The notes: generated by a model not told the origin, from the sequence alone. Shown: positions 54,400 through 63,956, counted from the stretch's first letter. The stretch: 64,000 nt of DNA from Bacillus marasmi (GCF_902168435.1 NZ_LR656166.1:292363-356362); one strand, 5' to 3'. Program-made: numbers and translations.

Positions 54400-56906
54400 A
54401 ATTAGACTTAAACCAAATCGAAACTGAGATAATGCAAGGTTTAAAGGACTTCCAGCGAGCAACTGTTAATCGTGTGTTCGAGCTTTTCCAAACTGGACAA
54501 AACAGAGTATTGGTTGCCGATGAGGTTGGCCTTGGGAAAACGCTCATTGCCAAAGGGATTATCTCAAAAACGTCTAGATACCATTATGAAGAGCTTAAGG
54601 ATGATCTTTTTAAGGTGGTTTACATTTGCTCTAATTCTAGTATTGCTAGTCAGAATATGAAAAAACTTAAGATAAGTAAAGACGTAAAAATAGAGAATGT
54701 TTCTGATACGCGTTTATCCATGCAGCATTTAAAAATTTTTGAACAAGAGAATGATGAGGAGGTAAAGGATTCCTATATTCAGCTAATTCCACTTACTCCT
54801 TTGACTTCATTTTCAATGACGAATGGTGGGGGAAATGTATCTGAGCGAGCGCTGATGTTTGCTATTTTGAAGCGAATGGAGTTATTTAAACCACTAGAAA
54901 AAGAACTTGAAACCCTATTTATTGATACTGCATTTTCTGGCTGGAAATGGGCTTATGGTATTTATGAGCCGCGGGTGAGTGCATGTAACGAGAAAACGAA
55001 TGGACAATATATATTAACCATGATAAGAGAAATCGAAGCATACCTGAATGAGCATCCGCTTTTACCAGAAATTATCTATATTTGTAAAGCGATAAGAGAA
55101 AATGGATACGAGAGAATATCAGGCACTTATCCGCTTTTACAAAATTTAAGAATGATGTTTGCAAGAATTAGTGTTGAAAGAATGAACCCCGATTTGGTCA
55201 TTATGGATGAATTTCAACGGTTTAAATTTTTAATTTCACAAGATATCGAATCAGAAACAGGGATATTAGCAGACCGATTTTTAAAAGGAAATGAAACGAA
55301 TATTCTTTTGCTATCTGCTACACCCTACAAGCTCTATTCCACCCTTGAGGAAATTAGCGAGAACCAAAGTGACGACCATTATGCCGAATTTTTCCAGGTA
55401 ATGGACTTCCTGTTTCAACAAAAGCTGAAACAAAATGAATTCAAGGAAATATGGAGTAATTATTCTGCAAGCCTTCGTGAAATCAATCACGATCACTTTA
55501 CCCTTTTAGAGGTGAAAAATAAAGCAGAGGATGCAATGTATCAAGCTGTGTGTCGCACCGAGCGGATTTCTGCTATTGATACTGGCGATTTTATCGATGA
55601 TAGAAGTGTGAAAGCACCAATTAAGATTACGAATAAAGATGTATTGTCCTATATTGAGGCTGAAAATTTATTATCAGAAATCGGTGAGCATCATCATGTA
55701 CCGGTTGATTATGTAAAATCTACACCATATTTGCTGTCTTTTATGAAGCAGTACCAATTAAAACAGCACGTTGAAAAGTTCTTTAAAAAGTATCCCGACC
55801 AGATCAATTTAGCTAAAAAAAAGCACTTGTGGATAGATAAGAAGCAGCTCCAAAATTATCGGGAACTTGAACCAGCTAATGCTCGATTAGAAAAATTAAA
55901 AGAGGCGGCGTTTGAGAATCAAGCGGAATTGCTGTTGTGGGTTCCACCCTCCAAACCATACTATGAACCACAGGGCGTATATAAAGATAAAAATAAATTT
56001 TCTAAGATATTGGTGTTTTCCGCATGGGAAATGGTGCCGAGAATGATAGCCTCGCTTATTTCTTATGAGGCCGAACGGAAAACGGTTGGGAGGCTCGTTG
56101 CCAAAAACAAGGATAAAAAGAACACTAGTTATTTTGCTCCCAATAACAAACGGTTTCCGGTTGCACGGCTACGTTTTAATGTTGACAAAGGTACTCCTCA
56201 TTCGATGAGTTTGTTTTGCCTACTTTATCCATCAGTAACCTTAGCTAATTTATATGATCCTATTTCTCGTTTAAATGAGGGGAAATCCCTTGAAATGATT
56301 GAAAACGAACTAATGATTAAGGTAAGTAACTTGATTGATGGGTTAAAGGATTATCAGAATGACCGCAATCGGACTGATGATCGGTGGTATTTTCTTGCGC
56401 CATTATTATTCGATGGAATGGAAACGGTAAAAAGTTGGTTTGAACATAGGACAGAATTGCTGCAAAGTATGGAGGATGAAGAGGAGGAAAGGGGTCATAA
56501 AGGTTTTCTTGTCCATTTAGATCATTTAGAGGAGTTATTTCATTCGATTTCTGAACTCGATTTGGGAAAAATGCCTAATGATTTGACTCAAGTCCTAGTA
56601 AAGTTGGCCATCTCCTCTCCAGCAGTCTGTGCCTATCGTTCAAACGGTAACAATGGTTTGTATGCCTCACAATTAGCAAAAGCGATGATTAATCTATTTA
56701 ATCGGACAGAAGCAACGGCGATTATCGAACTTTGCTATGGTGGGAAAAATAGTGATGCCCATTGGAAAAATGTTTTACATTATTGCTGTGATGGGAATTT
56801 CCAGGCTCTATTTGATGAATACGTGCATTTGATGGTTGAATCAAATGGCGTAAAAATACCGCTGATCCATACAAGCACATTCACAAGAATCTATTGGAAT
56901 CGATGA
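54396..56906 (+). CDS. SNF2-like helicase, N-terminal part (frameshifted gene)
   Basis: A superfamily 2 DNA helicase. Motif I is ADEVGLGKT (41-49), motif II is MDEFQRF near 270, and motif III is LLLSATPYKLYS near 305. The frame ends at TGA (56904-56906) before motifs V and VI, which lie in another frame from 56894. Adding one A in the A5 run at 56852-56856 would join the two parts in one protein of about 1073 residues, reading SNGVKNTADPYKHIHK across the junction. Either the gene is broken, or there is a base-calling error. As written, the product lacks part of RecA lobe 2. Confidence 0.8.
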   Translation: MKLDLNQIETEIMQGLKDFQRATVNRVFELFQTGQNRVLVADEVGLGKTLIAKGIISKTSRYHYEELKDDLFKVVYICSNSSIASQNMKKLKISKDVKIENVSDTRLSMQHLKIFEQENDEEVKDSYIQLIPLTPLTSFSMTNGGGNVSERALMFAILKRMELFKPLEKELETLFIDTAFSGWKWAYGIYEPRVSACNEKTNGQYILTMIREIEAYLNEHPLLPEIIYICKAIRENGYERISGTYPLLQNLRMMFARISVERMNPDLVIMDEFQRFKFLISQDIESETGILADRFLKGNETNILLLSATPYKLYSTLEEISENQSDDHYAEFFQVMDFLFQQKLKQNEFKEIWSNYSASLREINHDHFTLLEVKNKAEDAMYQAVCRTERISAIDTGDFIDDRSVKAPIKITNKDVLSYIEAENLLSEIGEHHHVPVDYVKSTPYLLSFMKQYQLKQHVEKFFKKYPDQINLAKKKHLWIDKKQLQNYRELEPANARLEKLKEAAFENQAELLLWVPPSKPYYEPQGVYKDKNKFSKILVFSAWEMVPRMIASLISYEAERKTVGRLVAKNKDKKNTSYFAPNNKRFPVARLRFNVDKGTPHSMSLFCLLYPSVTLANLYDPISRLNEGKSLEMIENELMIKVSNLIDGLKDYQNDRNRTDDRWYFLAPLLFDGMETVKSWFEHRTELLQSMEDEEEERGHKGFLVHLDHLEELFHSISELDLGKMPNDLTQVLVKLAISSPAVCAYRSNGNNGLYASQLAKAMINLFNRTEATAIIELCYGGKNSDAHWKNVLHYCCDGNFQALFDEYVHLMVESNGVKIPLIHTSTFTRIYWNR

Positions 56907-57613
56907 AAACCCATTCAGCAAATTATCGAGTTGATACTTATAAAACATTTAAAAGCAAGATAAAGGGGGGCAAAGATAAGGGAATTGCTCTACGTTCCCA
57001 CTTTGCTGTTGGATTTTATAAAGATGAAGGTGAAAATCAGAAAGGCACTGATCGAAAGGAAAGTATCCGGAATTCTTTTAATTCCCCTTTTCGACCATTT
57101 GTCCTCGCTACTACTTCCATTGGTCAGGAAGGCTTGGATTTTCATTTTTACTGTAGAAAAATAATGCATTGGAATTTACCTTCAAACCCGATCGATTTGG
57201 AGCAAAGGGAAGGGAGGATCAACCGCTTTAAATGCTTGGCAATTCGCCAAAATATTGCATTGAAGTTTGGTGAGCAAATTTCATTCGAAAAAGATATATG
57301 GGAAGAATTATTTGATTTTGCGAAACAAACCTATTCCGGCAGGTATTCAGAACTTATCCCATTTTGGTGTTTACCTGATGATCAGGAGATAAAAATCGAA
57401 AGGATTGTCCCTTTGTATCCAATGAGCAAGGATATAGGAAGCTATCAGAGATTAATAAAAATCCTGTCGCTTTACCGAATTACGCTCGGACAAGCAAGAC
57501 AAGAAGAATTGCTGGAATATCTTCTTGAAAATAGTGATAGCAGTGAGGATCTTAAGGATTTGTTTATTATTTTGAGTCCTTACTATAGAGAAAACTCTAC
57601 AATCATTCTTTAA
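56894..57613 (+). CDS. SNF2-like helicase, C-terminal part (out of frame)
   Basis: The 239-aa frame holds helicase motif V (ATTSIGQEGLDFHFYCRKI) and motif VI (DLEQREGRINRF with its arginine fingers), followed by a helical tail. It is the rest of the helicase lobe 2 and not a separate gene: its TTG start has no ribosome site, and the same frame carries good helix-forming sequence upstream (HIHKNLLE) before it reaches TTG. The gap relative to 54396-56906 is a missing base. Confidence 0.78.
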   Translation: MESMKTHSANYRVDTYKTFKSKIKGGKDKGIALRSHFAVGFYKDEGENQKGTDRKESIRNSFNSPFRPFVLATTSIGQEGLDFHFYCRKIMHWNLPSNPIDLEQREGRINRFKCLAIRQNIALKFGEQISFEKDIWEELFDFAKQTYSGRYSELIPFWCLPDDQEIKIERIVPLYPMSKDIGSYQRLIKILSLYRITLGQARQEELLEYLLENSDSSEDLKDLFIILSPYYRENSTIIL

Positions 57614-57673
57614 AATCTAACTAACAAAATATTTTAATTACATTGGTTATATTTACCATTTATTTCAAGTAAA

Positions 57674-57706
57674 AAAGCTAGGGACAATATAATGTACCCT
57701 AGCTTT
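57674..57706. terminator. Bidirectional terminator between helicase and nuclease genes
   Basis: AAAGCTAGGG pairs with ACCCTAGCTTT, with flanking ACA/TGT, between two convergent genes. Confidence 0.82.
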
Positions 57707-57712
57707 ACGTCA

Positions 57713-58786
57713 TTATATAAACTTTTTCGCAACTTCCACCAGTTTGTCTTTATGTAAGCTGATATCAGTAACTTTGTCAATATTCACAAAAGACCTGTCT
57801 TCATCATTGAACTGTATGTATTTTTGTGACTGGTTAAATCCTAAACGACAAATCCATTTTCGGATATTATTATCTAAGAGGATGTTAAAATAACTTAAGT
57901 TATCACGATAGCCTATACGATCATCATCAACAATATCCATTAGTAAAAATTTGGTTATGGCATATCCCTCGACTTCTTCCTCTGATGTCTCTATTTTTGG
58001 TTCGTTTTTTTCTTCTTCAATATTCTGAACATCGGTACTTAGTTCAGCCTCTTGAGGAGTGTCCTCATCGTTAGTTGATTTTAATGCGGCATTCAATTTA
58101 TCATTGACCATTTCATTAATGAATTGTTTAAATGCTTTTTTTATAATAGGTTCAAACTTATCAATTGTATTTTTGGTTTTTACACCATTATATATTTGGC
58201 CAATCATGAATTTTACAAATTCGTCAGAAGGGGTTTCCAACTGTTCGTTAAAAAATTTTTTGAGTTTGTTTAAGTATTTTAATTCTGAGGCAGTATTAAA
58301 TATTTTTTCTAAATCAAAGCTATTTTTCTTAAATTTTGCTAATTCGTGTATGGAGCTATCTTTTAAATCTAAAATGTTAAATTCTAGGAAGGGTGCAGCA
58401 TCCATTTTATTTTGTTCTTCTAAATCAGTATAAAAGCGATAAATAAGACCATTGGTAAGGATGGCAAATTTTGCAGAAGTTGTACCAAAATATCTAAAAA
58501 GCTGGGAGTCATGTTTGTGTAGTTTTTCGTTTATTGATTTTGCTTCAATTAAGATAACCGGCTTTCCATCACTCATGATTGCGTAATCAACTTTCTCTCC
58601 CTTTTTTATCCCAACATCTGCAACAAATTCTGGTGTGAATTCCTCAGGATTAAAAATGTCATAACCAAGGATTTGAAAAAAGGGCATTATTACTGACGTT
58701 TTTGTTGCCTCTTCTGTAGAAATAGAGTTTTGCAATTTTTCAACGCGTTTCGAAAAAGTCTTTATTTGCTCGATAAAATTATCCAT
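57713..58786 (-). CDS. HSDR_N-type restriction nuclease-domain protein
   Basis: A 357-aa protein. Residues 20-150 form a type I restriction R-subunit N-terminal nuclease domain: NPEEFTPEF, KVDYAIM (D68) and PVILIEAKS (E81, K83). The middle is charged and helical with a Glu-rich linker (about 235-265), and the last 90 residues look like a separate small domain (FLLMDIVDDDRIGYRDNL). There is no helicase or methylase gene with it, so it is a stand-alone protein. ATG at 58786 follows AGGGGAGG. Confidence 0.78.
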   Translation of the reverse strand: MDNFIEQIKTFSKRVEKLQNSISTEEATKTSVIMPFFQILGYDIFNPEEFTPEFVADVGIKKGEKVDYAIMSDGKPVILIEAKSINEKLHKHDSQLFRYFGTTSAKFAILTNGLIYRFYTDLEEQNKMDAAPFLEFNILDLKDSSIHELAKFKKNSFDLEKIFNTASELKYLNKLKKFFNEQLETPSDEFVKFMIGQIYNGVKTKNTIDKFEPIIKKAFKQFINEMVNDKLNAALKSTNDEDTPQEAELSTDVQNIEEEKNEPKIETSEEEVEGYAITKFLLMDIVDDDRIGYRDNLSYFNILLDNNIRKWICRLGFNQSQKYIQFNDEDRSFVNIDKVTDISLHKDKLVEVAKKFI

Positions 58787-59179
58787 TGACAATCCTCCCC
58801 TTAACATAAATAGATTATTAGAAGAATATGTAAATTAGTTGTGTTTTACCATATATTTTTAATTATTGATTAAAAAATAATATTCACTATCTTCACTCGT
58901 AAATATATTCTGATCAAATTCAAAAACCTGGGAATTTGATTGCATAGAGTTATATTTCCAAATTAAATTCCAAATATACCCTCTGTTTTGGATAAGGTAC
59001 AAGTACAGCAAATGATAGGTGGAAATATCATAATTGTGAATACTAAAAACCGAGAGATGCTACCGGTTTTGGAGGTATTGGTTTCCACCAAATTAATGTG
59101 ACGGATCCTAAAATTCACATTTGAAAAGCAAAGACCTTAGTGTAAACAGTCCGTGTTATTTGCATTAGTAGATCAAAAG

Positions 59180-59542
59180 CTATCTCCGCTTCAACACCCC
59201 TTTTTTTACTAAATTCACAAGTGTCCCCTTATTTTTATATCTTTGATAAGCAATTAGGCGGTTCAGATCTTTTATAGTCAATGCGGCTGGATCGATTGTG
59301 AGTTCAAATTCATTCTTAATTTTTTCAATGATGGACAAGGCGTAATCTACTTGTTTTGGCGTCAAGGTGTAATCATCCTGGCTAGTGGGTGGAACTTGTG
59401 TGTTTTGCTTTAGTGGAGATGGATTTGTAGCTGAATGCTGTTTGATTTTTGCATCGACGAGCGCTTCGATTTCTTCAGGACTAATTTGTTTATTATTTGA
59501 CGGAGTTGGTTTGAATAATTTATTTATGATTCCTTTTAGCAT
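59180..59542 (-). CDS. Unknown protein, 120 aa
   Basis: The ATG at 59542 follows TGAGGAG. The N-terminus is a short amphipathic stretch (MLKGIINKLF), followed by a polar linker with Pro/Ser/Gln (residues 38-58), then helices (VDYALSIIEKIKNEFEL and TIKDLNRLIAYQRYKNKG) and a basic end. No family recognised. It may be an ordinary gene that borders the defence genes. The 393-base gap between the preceding genes (58787-59179) shows nothing I can identify. Confidence 0.55.
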   Translation of the reverse strand: MLKGIINKLFKPTPSNNKQISPEEIEALVDAKIKQHSATNPSPLKQNTQVPPTSQDDYTLTPKQVDYALSIIEKIKNEFELTIDPAALTIKDLNRLIAYQRYKNKGTLVNLVKKGVLKRR

Positions 59543-59775
59543 ATTTTCACTCCTCATTCAAAGCAGTTGTATTTATGTAGTATTTATCTGTTACTATTTT
59601 ACCAAAATTATCTTATAAAAGAATATTAGAATAGGAAGATATTTGTTAATAATGGAAAAAGTTTAATAAATTTGTATCATTTATATTGTAATTTTGGTAA
59701 AATACTGTAATTTTTATGAGTCGAAATAACTTTTATAGTATAATTAAGAAAAATGCGACTTATGGAGAGGGTATT

Positions 59776-61686
59776 ATGGCCATTACCGTTCCTGAAACGA
59801 TAAGATCTTCCGCTACTGCTGGGGAGAGGTTGCTTTTTCGAACTCTGAAAACCTTTTTACCAGACGATTATATAGTTTATTATGAAGCAGAAATCCAAGG
59901 GAGAAGACCTGATTTTATTATCATTGGTCCTGATTTGGGAATTGTCGTTCTTGAAGTGAAGGATTATACGAAGAATACCTTGTTTCAGCTCAATCATGAT
60001 GAATGGCATATTCTTACGACTTCGGGGGATCAAGCAGTTATTAAAAGTCCGATGAAGCAAGCTCGTGAATATATGTTTTTAGTTTCAAATACCCTAAAAA
60101 AAGATAAAAGCCTAGTTCAACTAGATGGTAAGCACAAATTCCAATTAAAGTTTCCTTGTGGATATGGTGTTGTTTTTACCAGAATGAGCACGAAGGATTT
60201 CATTCAAAACGATTTATATTCTGTGATTGATCCTAATCTTTGCTTAACGCGTGATGAGATTGATCCAGATAAAGAATCATTTTCTGAAGAAATATTGATG
60301 GAAAAGATCATGAACATGTTTGTTGTTCCGTTTCGTGTAAGGGCACCTTTAACATTCGAAGACATCAATGCAATTCGGTATCACTTGTTCCCAGAGGTTC
60401 GAATTAGTGCGGAATTTAGAGGACAAGTGCCTTATCAGGATCAGCTACTATTATCATTACATGACATCAAAACGATGGATTTACATCAAGAGAATTTGGC
60501 GAAGCAGCTTGGTGATAAAAACCGGTTAATTCGCGGTGTTGCTGGGAGTGGGAAGACGATTATTCTTGCGAGCAGGGCTAAAATGCTGGCTAAGGAACAT
60601 CCTGATTGGAAGATTTTAATTCTTTGCTACAACATTTCTTTGGCCAATGGGATTCAGCACATGTTAAATCACATGCTGAATGAGCCAGAGGATTTGTTTG
60701 ATTTTGACCCAGTTGCCAAAGCTACTCAAAGTAACAATATCATCGTTCGTAATTTTCACTCGTGGTTGAAAAATGATCTGAAAATAAGAGATTTCAATCT
60801 TCCTACCATTATGGAAAAAATAGAGAAGAAGGAAACGATTCTCCCAACCTATGATGCGGTGCTAATCGACGAAGGCCAGGATTTTGAGGCAGATTGGCTA
60901 AAGCTAGTTAGCTTATTAATCAATGAGGAGACACAATCCTTATTATTGGTTGAAGATCGAGCCCAAACGATTTATAGTCGCAAACGCTCGTATTTGCAGG
61001 ATACAGGATTAAGTTTCCAGGGTCGGTCAAAGGTCTTAACGATTAATTATCGTAATTCTCAACAAATCGTGAAATTTGCTTGGGATTTTTATCGAAAGCA
61101 TTCAGTATTTAAGAACAAGGTTGTTGGCCGTGAGCTTGATGGTGAAATTATCGCTCCACAAAGTACAAAAAGACGAGGGCCGGAGCCTGGAATCATTAAG
61201 GCTAAGAATTTCTATGAGGAAATGAGAATCGTAGCTCGACAGATTAAGAAATTAAGTGAGGGCAAGAAGGTTCCGCTAGAAGAAATTCTGATTTTATATC
61301 GGGTGAAACGAACATCATCCTATCCGATTATTGATATCATTAAACGGGGGTTAGATGATCTAAACTTGCCGTATTTTTGGATTACGGAAAGTGATTCATC
61401 TAAGCGTTCTTTTGAAAAGGTTGATGGAAAAATCAAAATTAGTACGATTGATAGCAGTAAGGGACTGGATTTCCAAGCAGTCTTCATCGTCAATATCGAC
61501 TCAATGCCGTTTCCTTTAGAAGAGGATAGGGAGCGGGAGGTTTCTTTATTTTACATAGGGATGACGAGAGCGAAGGAGTATTTGTGCTTGTCGTATTCAG
61601 GGGAGTCAGAGTTTACTTTGTATTTGGATAGGGTATTGAAAGAGCGGACTGAGTCAAAGGCAGGTAAGATGTTAAAATCGAATTAG
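59776..61686 (+). CDS. NERD nuclease-UvrD helicase fusion
   Basis: A 636-aa protein. An N-terminal NERD (nuclease-related) domain has GERLL (E17), RRPDFIII (D46) and VVLEVKDYT (E60, K62), a PD-(D/E)XK-type site. From about 255 a superfamily 1 helicase follows: VAGSGKTI, LIDEGQDFEADW near 365, ISTIDSSKGLDFQAVF near 555 and YIGMTRAKEYL near 590. Such fusions occur in defence islands and resemble nuclease-helicase immunity proteins. ATG at 59776 follows GGAGAGG; the frame is open 20 codons further upstream without a ribosome site. Confidence 0.85.
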   Translation: MAITVPETIRSSATAGERLLFRTLKTFLPDDYIVYYEAEIQGRRPDFIIIGPDLGIVVLEVKDYTKNTLFQLNHDEWHILTTSGDQAVIKSPMKQAREYMFLVSNTLKKDKSLVQLDGKHKFQLKFPCGYGVVFTRMSTKDFIQNDLYSVIDPNLCLTRDEIDPDKESFSEEILMEKIMNMFVVPFRVRAPLTFEDINAIRYHLFPEVRISAEFRGQVPYQDQLLLSLHDIKTMDLHQENLAKQLGDKNRLIRGVAGSGKTIILASRAKMLAKEHPDWKILILCYNISLANGIQHMLNHMLNEPEDLFDFDPVAKATQSNNIIVRNFHSWLKNDLKIRDFNLPTIMEKIEKKETILPTYDAVLIDEGQDFEADWLKLVSLLINEETQSLLLVEDRAQTIYSRKRSYLQDTGLSFQGRSKVLTINYRNSQQIVKFAWDFYRKHSVFKNKVVGRELDGEIIAPQSTKRRGPEPGIIKAKNFYEEMRIVARQIKKLSEGKKVPLEEILILYRVKRTSSYPIIDIIKRGLDDLNLPYFWITESDSSKRSFEKVDGKIKISTIDSSKGLDFQAVFIVNIDSMPFPLEEDREREVSLFYIGMTRAKEYLCLSYSGESEFTLYLDRVLKERTESKAGKMLKSN

Positions 61687-61803
61687 CGTATGTCTTCAGT
61701 TTTTCTTTTTACATTGTTGTAAACTTCAAAATGTAAATCCTATATGCTCGATATTTTGAAGGCAGTGACCTTTCTAAAGTTTATACAATAATTATGCAAC
61801 CAG

Positions 61804-62318
61804 TTTGGGCACATAGAGCTAATCTATGTGCCCGTTTAATGGTTTGCGAGAGTGATTTGGTCACGTAGAGCGAGTCTACGTGCCCGTTTAGTGGTTTGCG
61901 AGAGTGTTTTGGTCGCGTAGAGCCAATCTACGTGCCCGTTTCGTGGTTTTCGAGAGTGATTTGGTCACGTAGAGCCAGTCTACGTGACCGATTCGTGGTT
62001 TGCCAGAGTGATTTGGTCACGTAGAGAGAGTCTACGTGCCCGATTAGTGGTTTAACAGAGTGATTTGGTCACGTAGAGCGAGTCTACGTGCCCGTTTCGT
62101 GGTTTGCCAGAGTGATTTGGTCACGTAGAGCGAGTCTACGTGCCCGATTAGTGGTTTACCAGAGTGATTTGGTCACGTAGAGCGAGTCTACGTGCCCGAT
62201 TAGGAGTTTAACAGAGTGATTTGGTCACGTAGAGCGAGTCTACGTGCCCGATTAATGGTTTGCGAGAGTGTTTTGGTCGCGTAGAGCGAGTCTACGTGCC
62301 CGATTAGTGGTTTGCTAG
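61804..62318. repeat. Ten tandem 52-bp repeats, each with a hairpin
   Basis: CACGTAGA-GCGAG-TCTACGTG palindromes start at 61810, 61862, 61914, 61966, 62018, 62070, 62122, 62174, 62226 and 62278: exactly 52 bases apart. The linker between them is also conserved (CCC, GATTAGTGGTTTG, CAGAGTGATTTGGT), so they are not CRISPR spacers. In unit 1 both arms change together (CACATAGA with TCTATGTG). The array fills the space between two convergent genes. Confidence 0.92.
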
Positions 62319-62434
62319 GAATTAGGCTTGTGACACGCTTTTTTTAAGAAAATCTTTTGAATAATGTTGTTGTGCTGTTCAGATGGTAGGTTGTTCATCA
62401 TAAAGTGAAGCGCCTTACAAATTTTCAAAGGTAA

Positions 62435-63091
62435 CTAATGATTTCGTCGCTTGTTCACTTCAATCGAAATGAACTCTGGTAAATAGTTGGGAGTACAGCC
62501 TTTTGATACTTTATCATCTTTGTAAAGACTCGTTTTCTCACCAAGTTTGATACAACGCTCACGATACATTTCATCAAAAATACCTATCCAGCCTGCGGTG
62601 AAATTCATAGCCCACTGAACTTCGGGTTCTTCCTTCGAAATATTAGCTTCTAATGTAGATAGTAAGTCTTCAGTGTTATCAGGCGGTGTTTGTCCAGTCC
62701 ATCTTAATCGGCCTTGATAATACCAGAAAACTCGCCTTTGAAGTGCAGAAGGGCTATTTTCCCACGACTCCATCAATGCAATTAACTTCTTGTCTTTAGT
62801 CAGCTGGTTAGCCATTAGCCAATCCATTAAGTTATTTCGTTCATCAATAGTATGAATCTGCATATCTTGGTCGAGCTTATTAAGCACATCTTCCGAAAGA
62901 AGCTTTTTGTCCATAATTAAGATTGCTAATTGTCTAGGCAAAAACTCTTCGGTTGTCCACAGTTCCATAGCAAGTTCGTGATCTTTTTTAATTTCCTTCG
63001 CGATTTTTCGTAAGTCGCCTAGCTTAGTATTTCTATTAATCTGAGCTAGAATGTTTTCTGCTTTAGATGTGCGTTTTATTTTTTCATTCAA
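62435..63091 (-). CDS. DNA alkylation repair protein (AlkD-like HEAT repeats)
   Basis: A 218-aa helical-repeat protein. Pairs of helices ending ELAMELWTTEEFLPRQLAIL and NNLMDWLMANQL resemble AlkD-type DNA glycosylases, which excise N3- and N7-alkylated purines. Key Trp/Asp residues are present (ENSPSALQRRVFWYYQGRLRW region). TTG at 63091 lies 9 bases after AAAGGAG; an earlier TTG overlaps the ribosome site. It marks the return to ordinary chromosome after the island. Confidence 0.8.
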   Translation of the reverse strand: MNEKIKRTSKAENILAQINRNTKLGDLRKIAKEIKKDHELAMELWTTEEFLPRQLAILIMDKKLLSEDVLNKLDQDMQIHTIDERNNLMDWLMANQLTKDKKLIALMESWENSPSALQRRVFWYYQGRLRWTGQTPPDNTEDLLSTLEANISKEEPEVQWAMNFTAGWIGIFDEMYRERCIKLGEKTSLYKDDKVSKGCTPNYLPEFISIEVNKRRNH

Positions 63092-63178
63092 TTTATACAA
63101 CTCCTTTGCTGAAGAGTGGTTTGATTATTAATTGGATGAAGCTTATCATCTATCTTTTTAAAAATAAATCAGGTGTGG

Positions 63179-63370
63179 AAAATAAGCGGAGATTTTCCGG
63201 TTAAATTGGGAATGTTATTCATTTCGGGTAAAATAAGAGGAGATTTTCCTGTTAAGTAAAGAAAAAAGCTCCATTTTAATGATTTTCGATTAAATAAGTG
63301 GAATTCCTCCTGCTATTTTGGCCATTTTTGAAGGTATTCTCAAAATAAGCGGAAACCCTCCGTCTATTTT
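63179..63370. repeat. Cluster of four AAATAAGCGGA palindromes (right copy)
   Basis: Units at about 63179, 63230, 63290 and 63341 read AAATAAGCGGAGATTTTCC-type palindromes, as at 18821-19005. They fill the 392-base gap between divergent genes. Confidence 0.65.
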
Positions 63371-63483
63371 AGTTCATTACATTCCAATTTTCATAGTAAG
63401 TATCGACATATTGAGCAATTATTAGGTCCACATCAGATTCATATTTTAAGAAGACGAGCGTCGCAAATCAGGAGGTTTGACAT

Positions 63484-63921
63484 ATGAAAATCAATAGAAT
63501 TGATCACGTAAGTATAAACGTCAATGATCTTTCAGAGGCTAAAGCGTTTTTCATAGATTTAGGACTTGAAGTGAAAGCGGAATGGGAATTGGATGGAGAA
63601 CAGCTGGACAGAATCGTTGGGCTAAAAGGTGTTAAAACGGCTTGTGTTGGTTTGGGTATGCCAGATGGAAAGACATGGATAGAGCTAGTCAAATATATTA
63701 CGCCGTCAGATGAAGGTGAAATTCAGCAAACTTTTGCCAATACGCTTGGTATTCGTCATATTTGCTTTGCGGTTGAAGATATAGAAGCAATCATTGCAAA
63801 ATTGAAACAGAAGGGCACTGAAGTCTTTAGTGAGATCGAGCAATATGGAGAAAGTTATAAGTTATGCTACGTGCGTGGTCCAGAGGGGATTATTTTAGAA
63901 TTGGCGGAGAAAATCGGGTAA
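63484..63921 (+). CDS. VOC-superfamily (glyoxalase/bleomycin-resistance fold) protein
   Basis: A 145-aa protein with the paired beta-alpha-beta-beta-beta modules of the VOC fold. It begins INRIDHVSINVNDL (metal-ligand H8) and ends GPEGIILELAEKIG, with the likely second-module ligands in IRHICFAVED and the terminal Glu. Substrate unknown. ATG at 63484 follows AGGAGG. Confidence 0.85.
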   Translation: MKINRIDHVSINVNDLSEAKAFFIDLGLEVKAEWELDGEQLDRIVGLKGVKTACVGLGMPDGKTWIELVKYITPSDEGEIQQTFANTLGIRHICFAVEDIEAIIAKLKQKGTEVFSEIEQYGESYKLCYVRGPEGIILELAEKIG

Positions 63922-63928
63922 AAAGATA

Positions 63929-63956
63929 AAAGGCTACGGCAAAAGCCATAACCTTT
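63929..63956 (-). terminator. Terminator of a reverse-strand gene entering from the right
   Basis: On the reverse strand AAAGGTTATGGC pairs with GCCGTAGCCTTT using two G-T pairs, followed by a T-rich stretch. On the forward strand the same bases give two mismatches. Confidence 0.6.

Noticed and set aside
56850-56860. Programmed -1 ribosomal frameshift in the helicase
   Set aside because: GTA AAA ATA does not form a standard X XXY YYZ slippery site; a lost base fits better.
58059-58433. 124-codon forward frame
   Set aside because: It is antisense to the HSDR_N nuclease gene, whose domain motifs are clear.
61804-62318. CRISPR-like array
   Set aside because: The would-be spacers are nearly identical in every unit and the period is exactly 52, so it is a plain tandem repeat; no cas genes are present.
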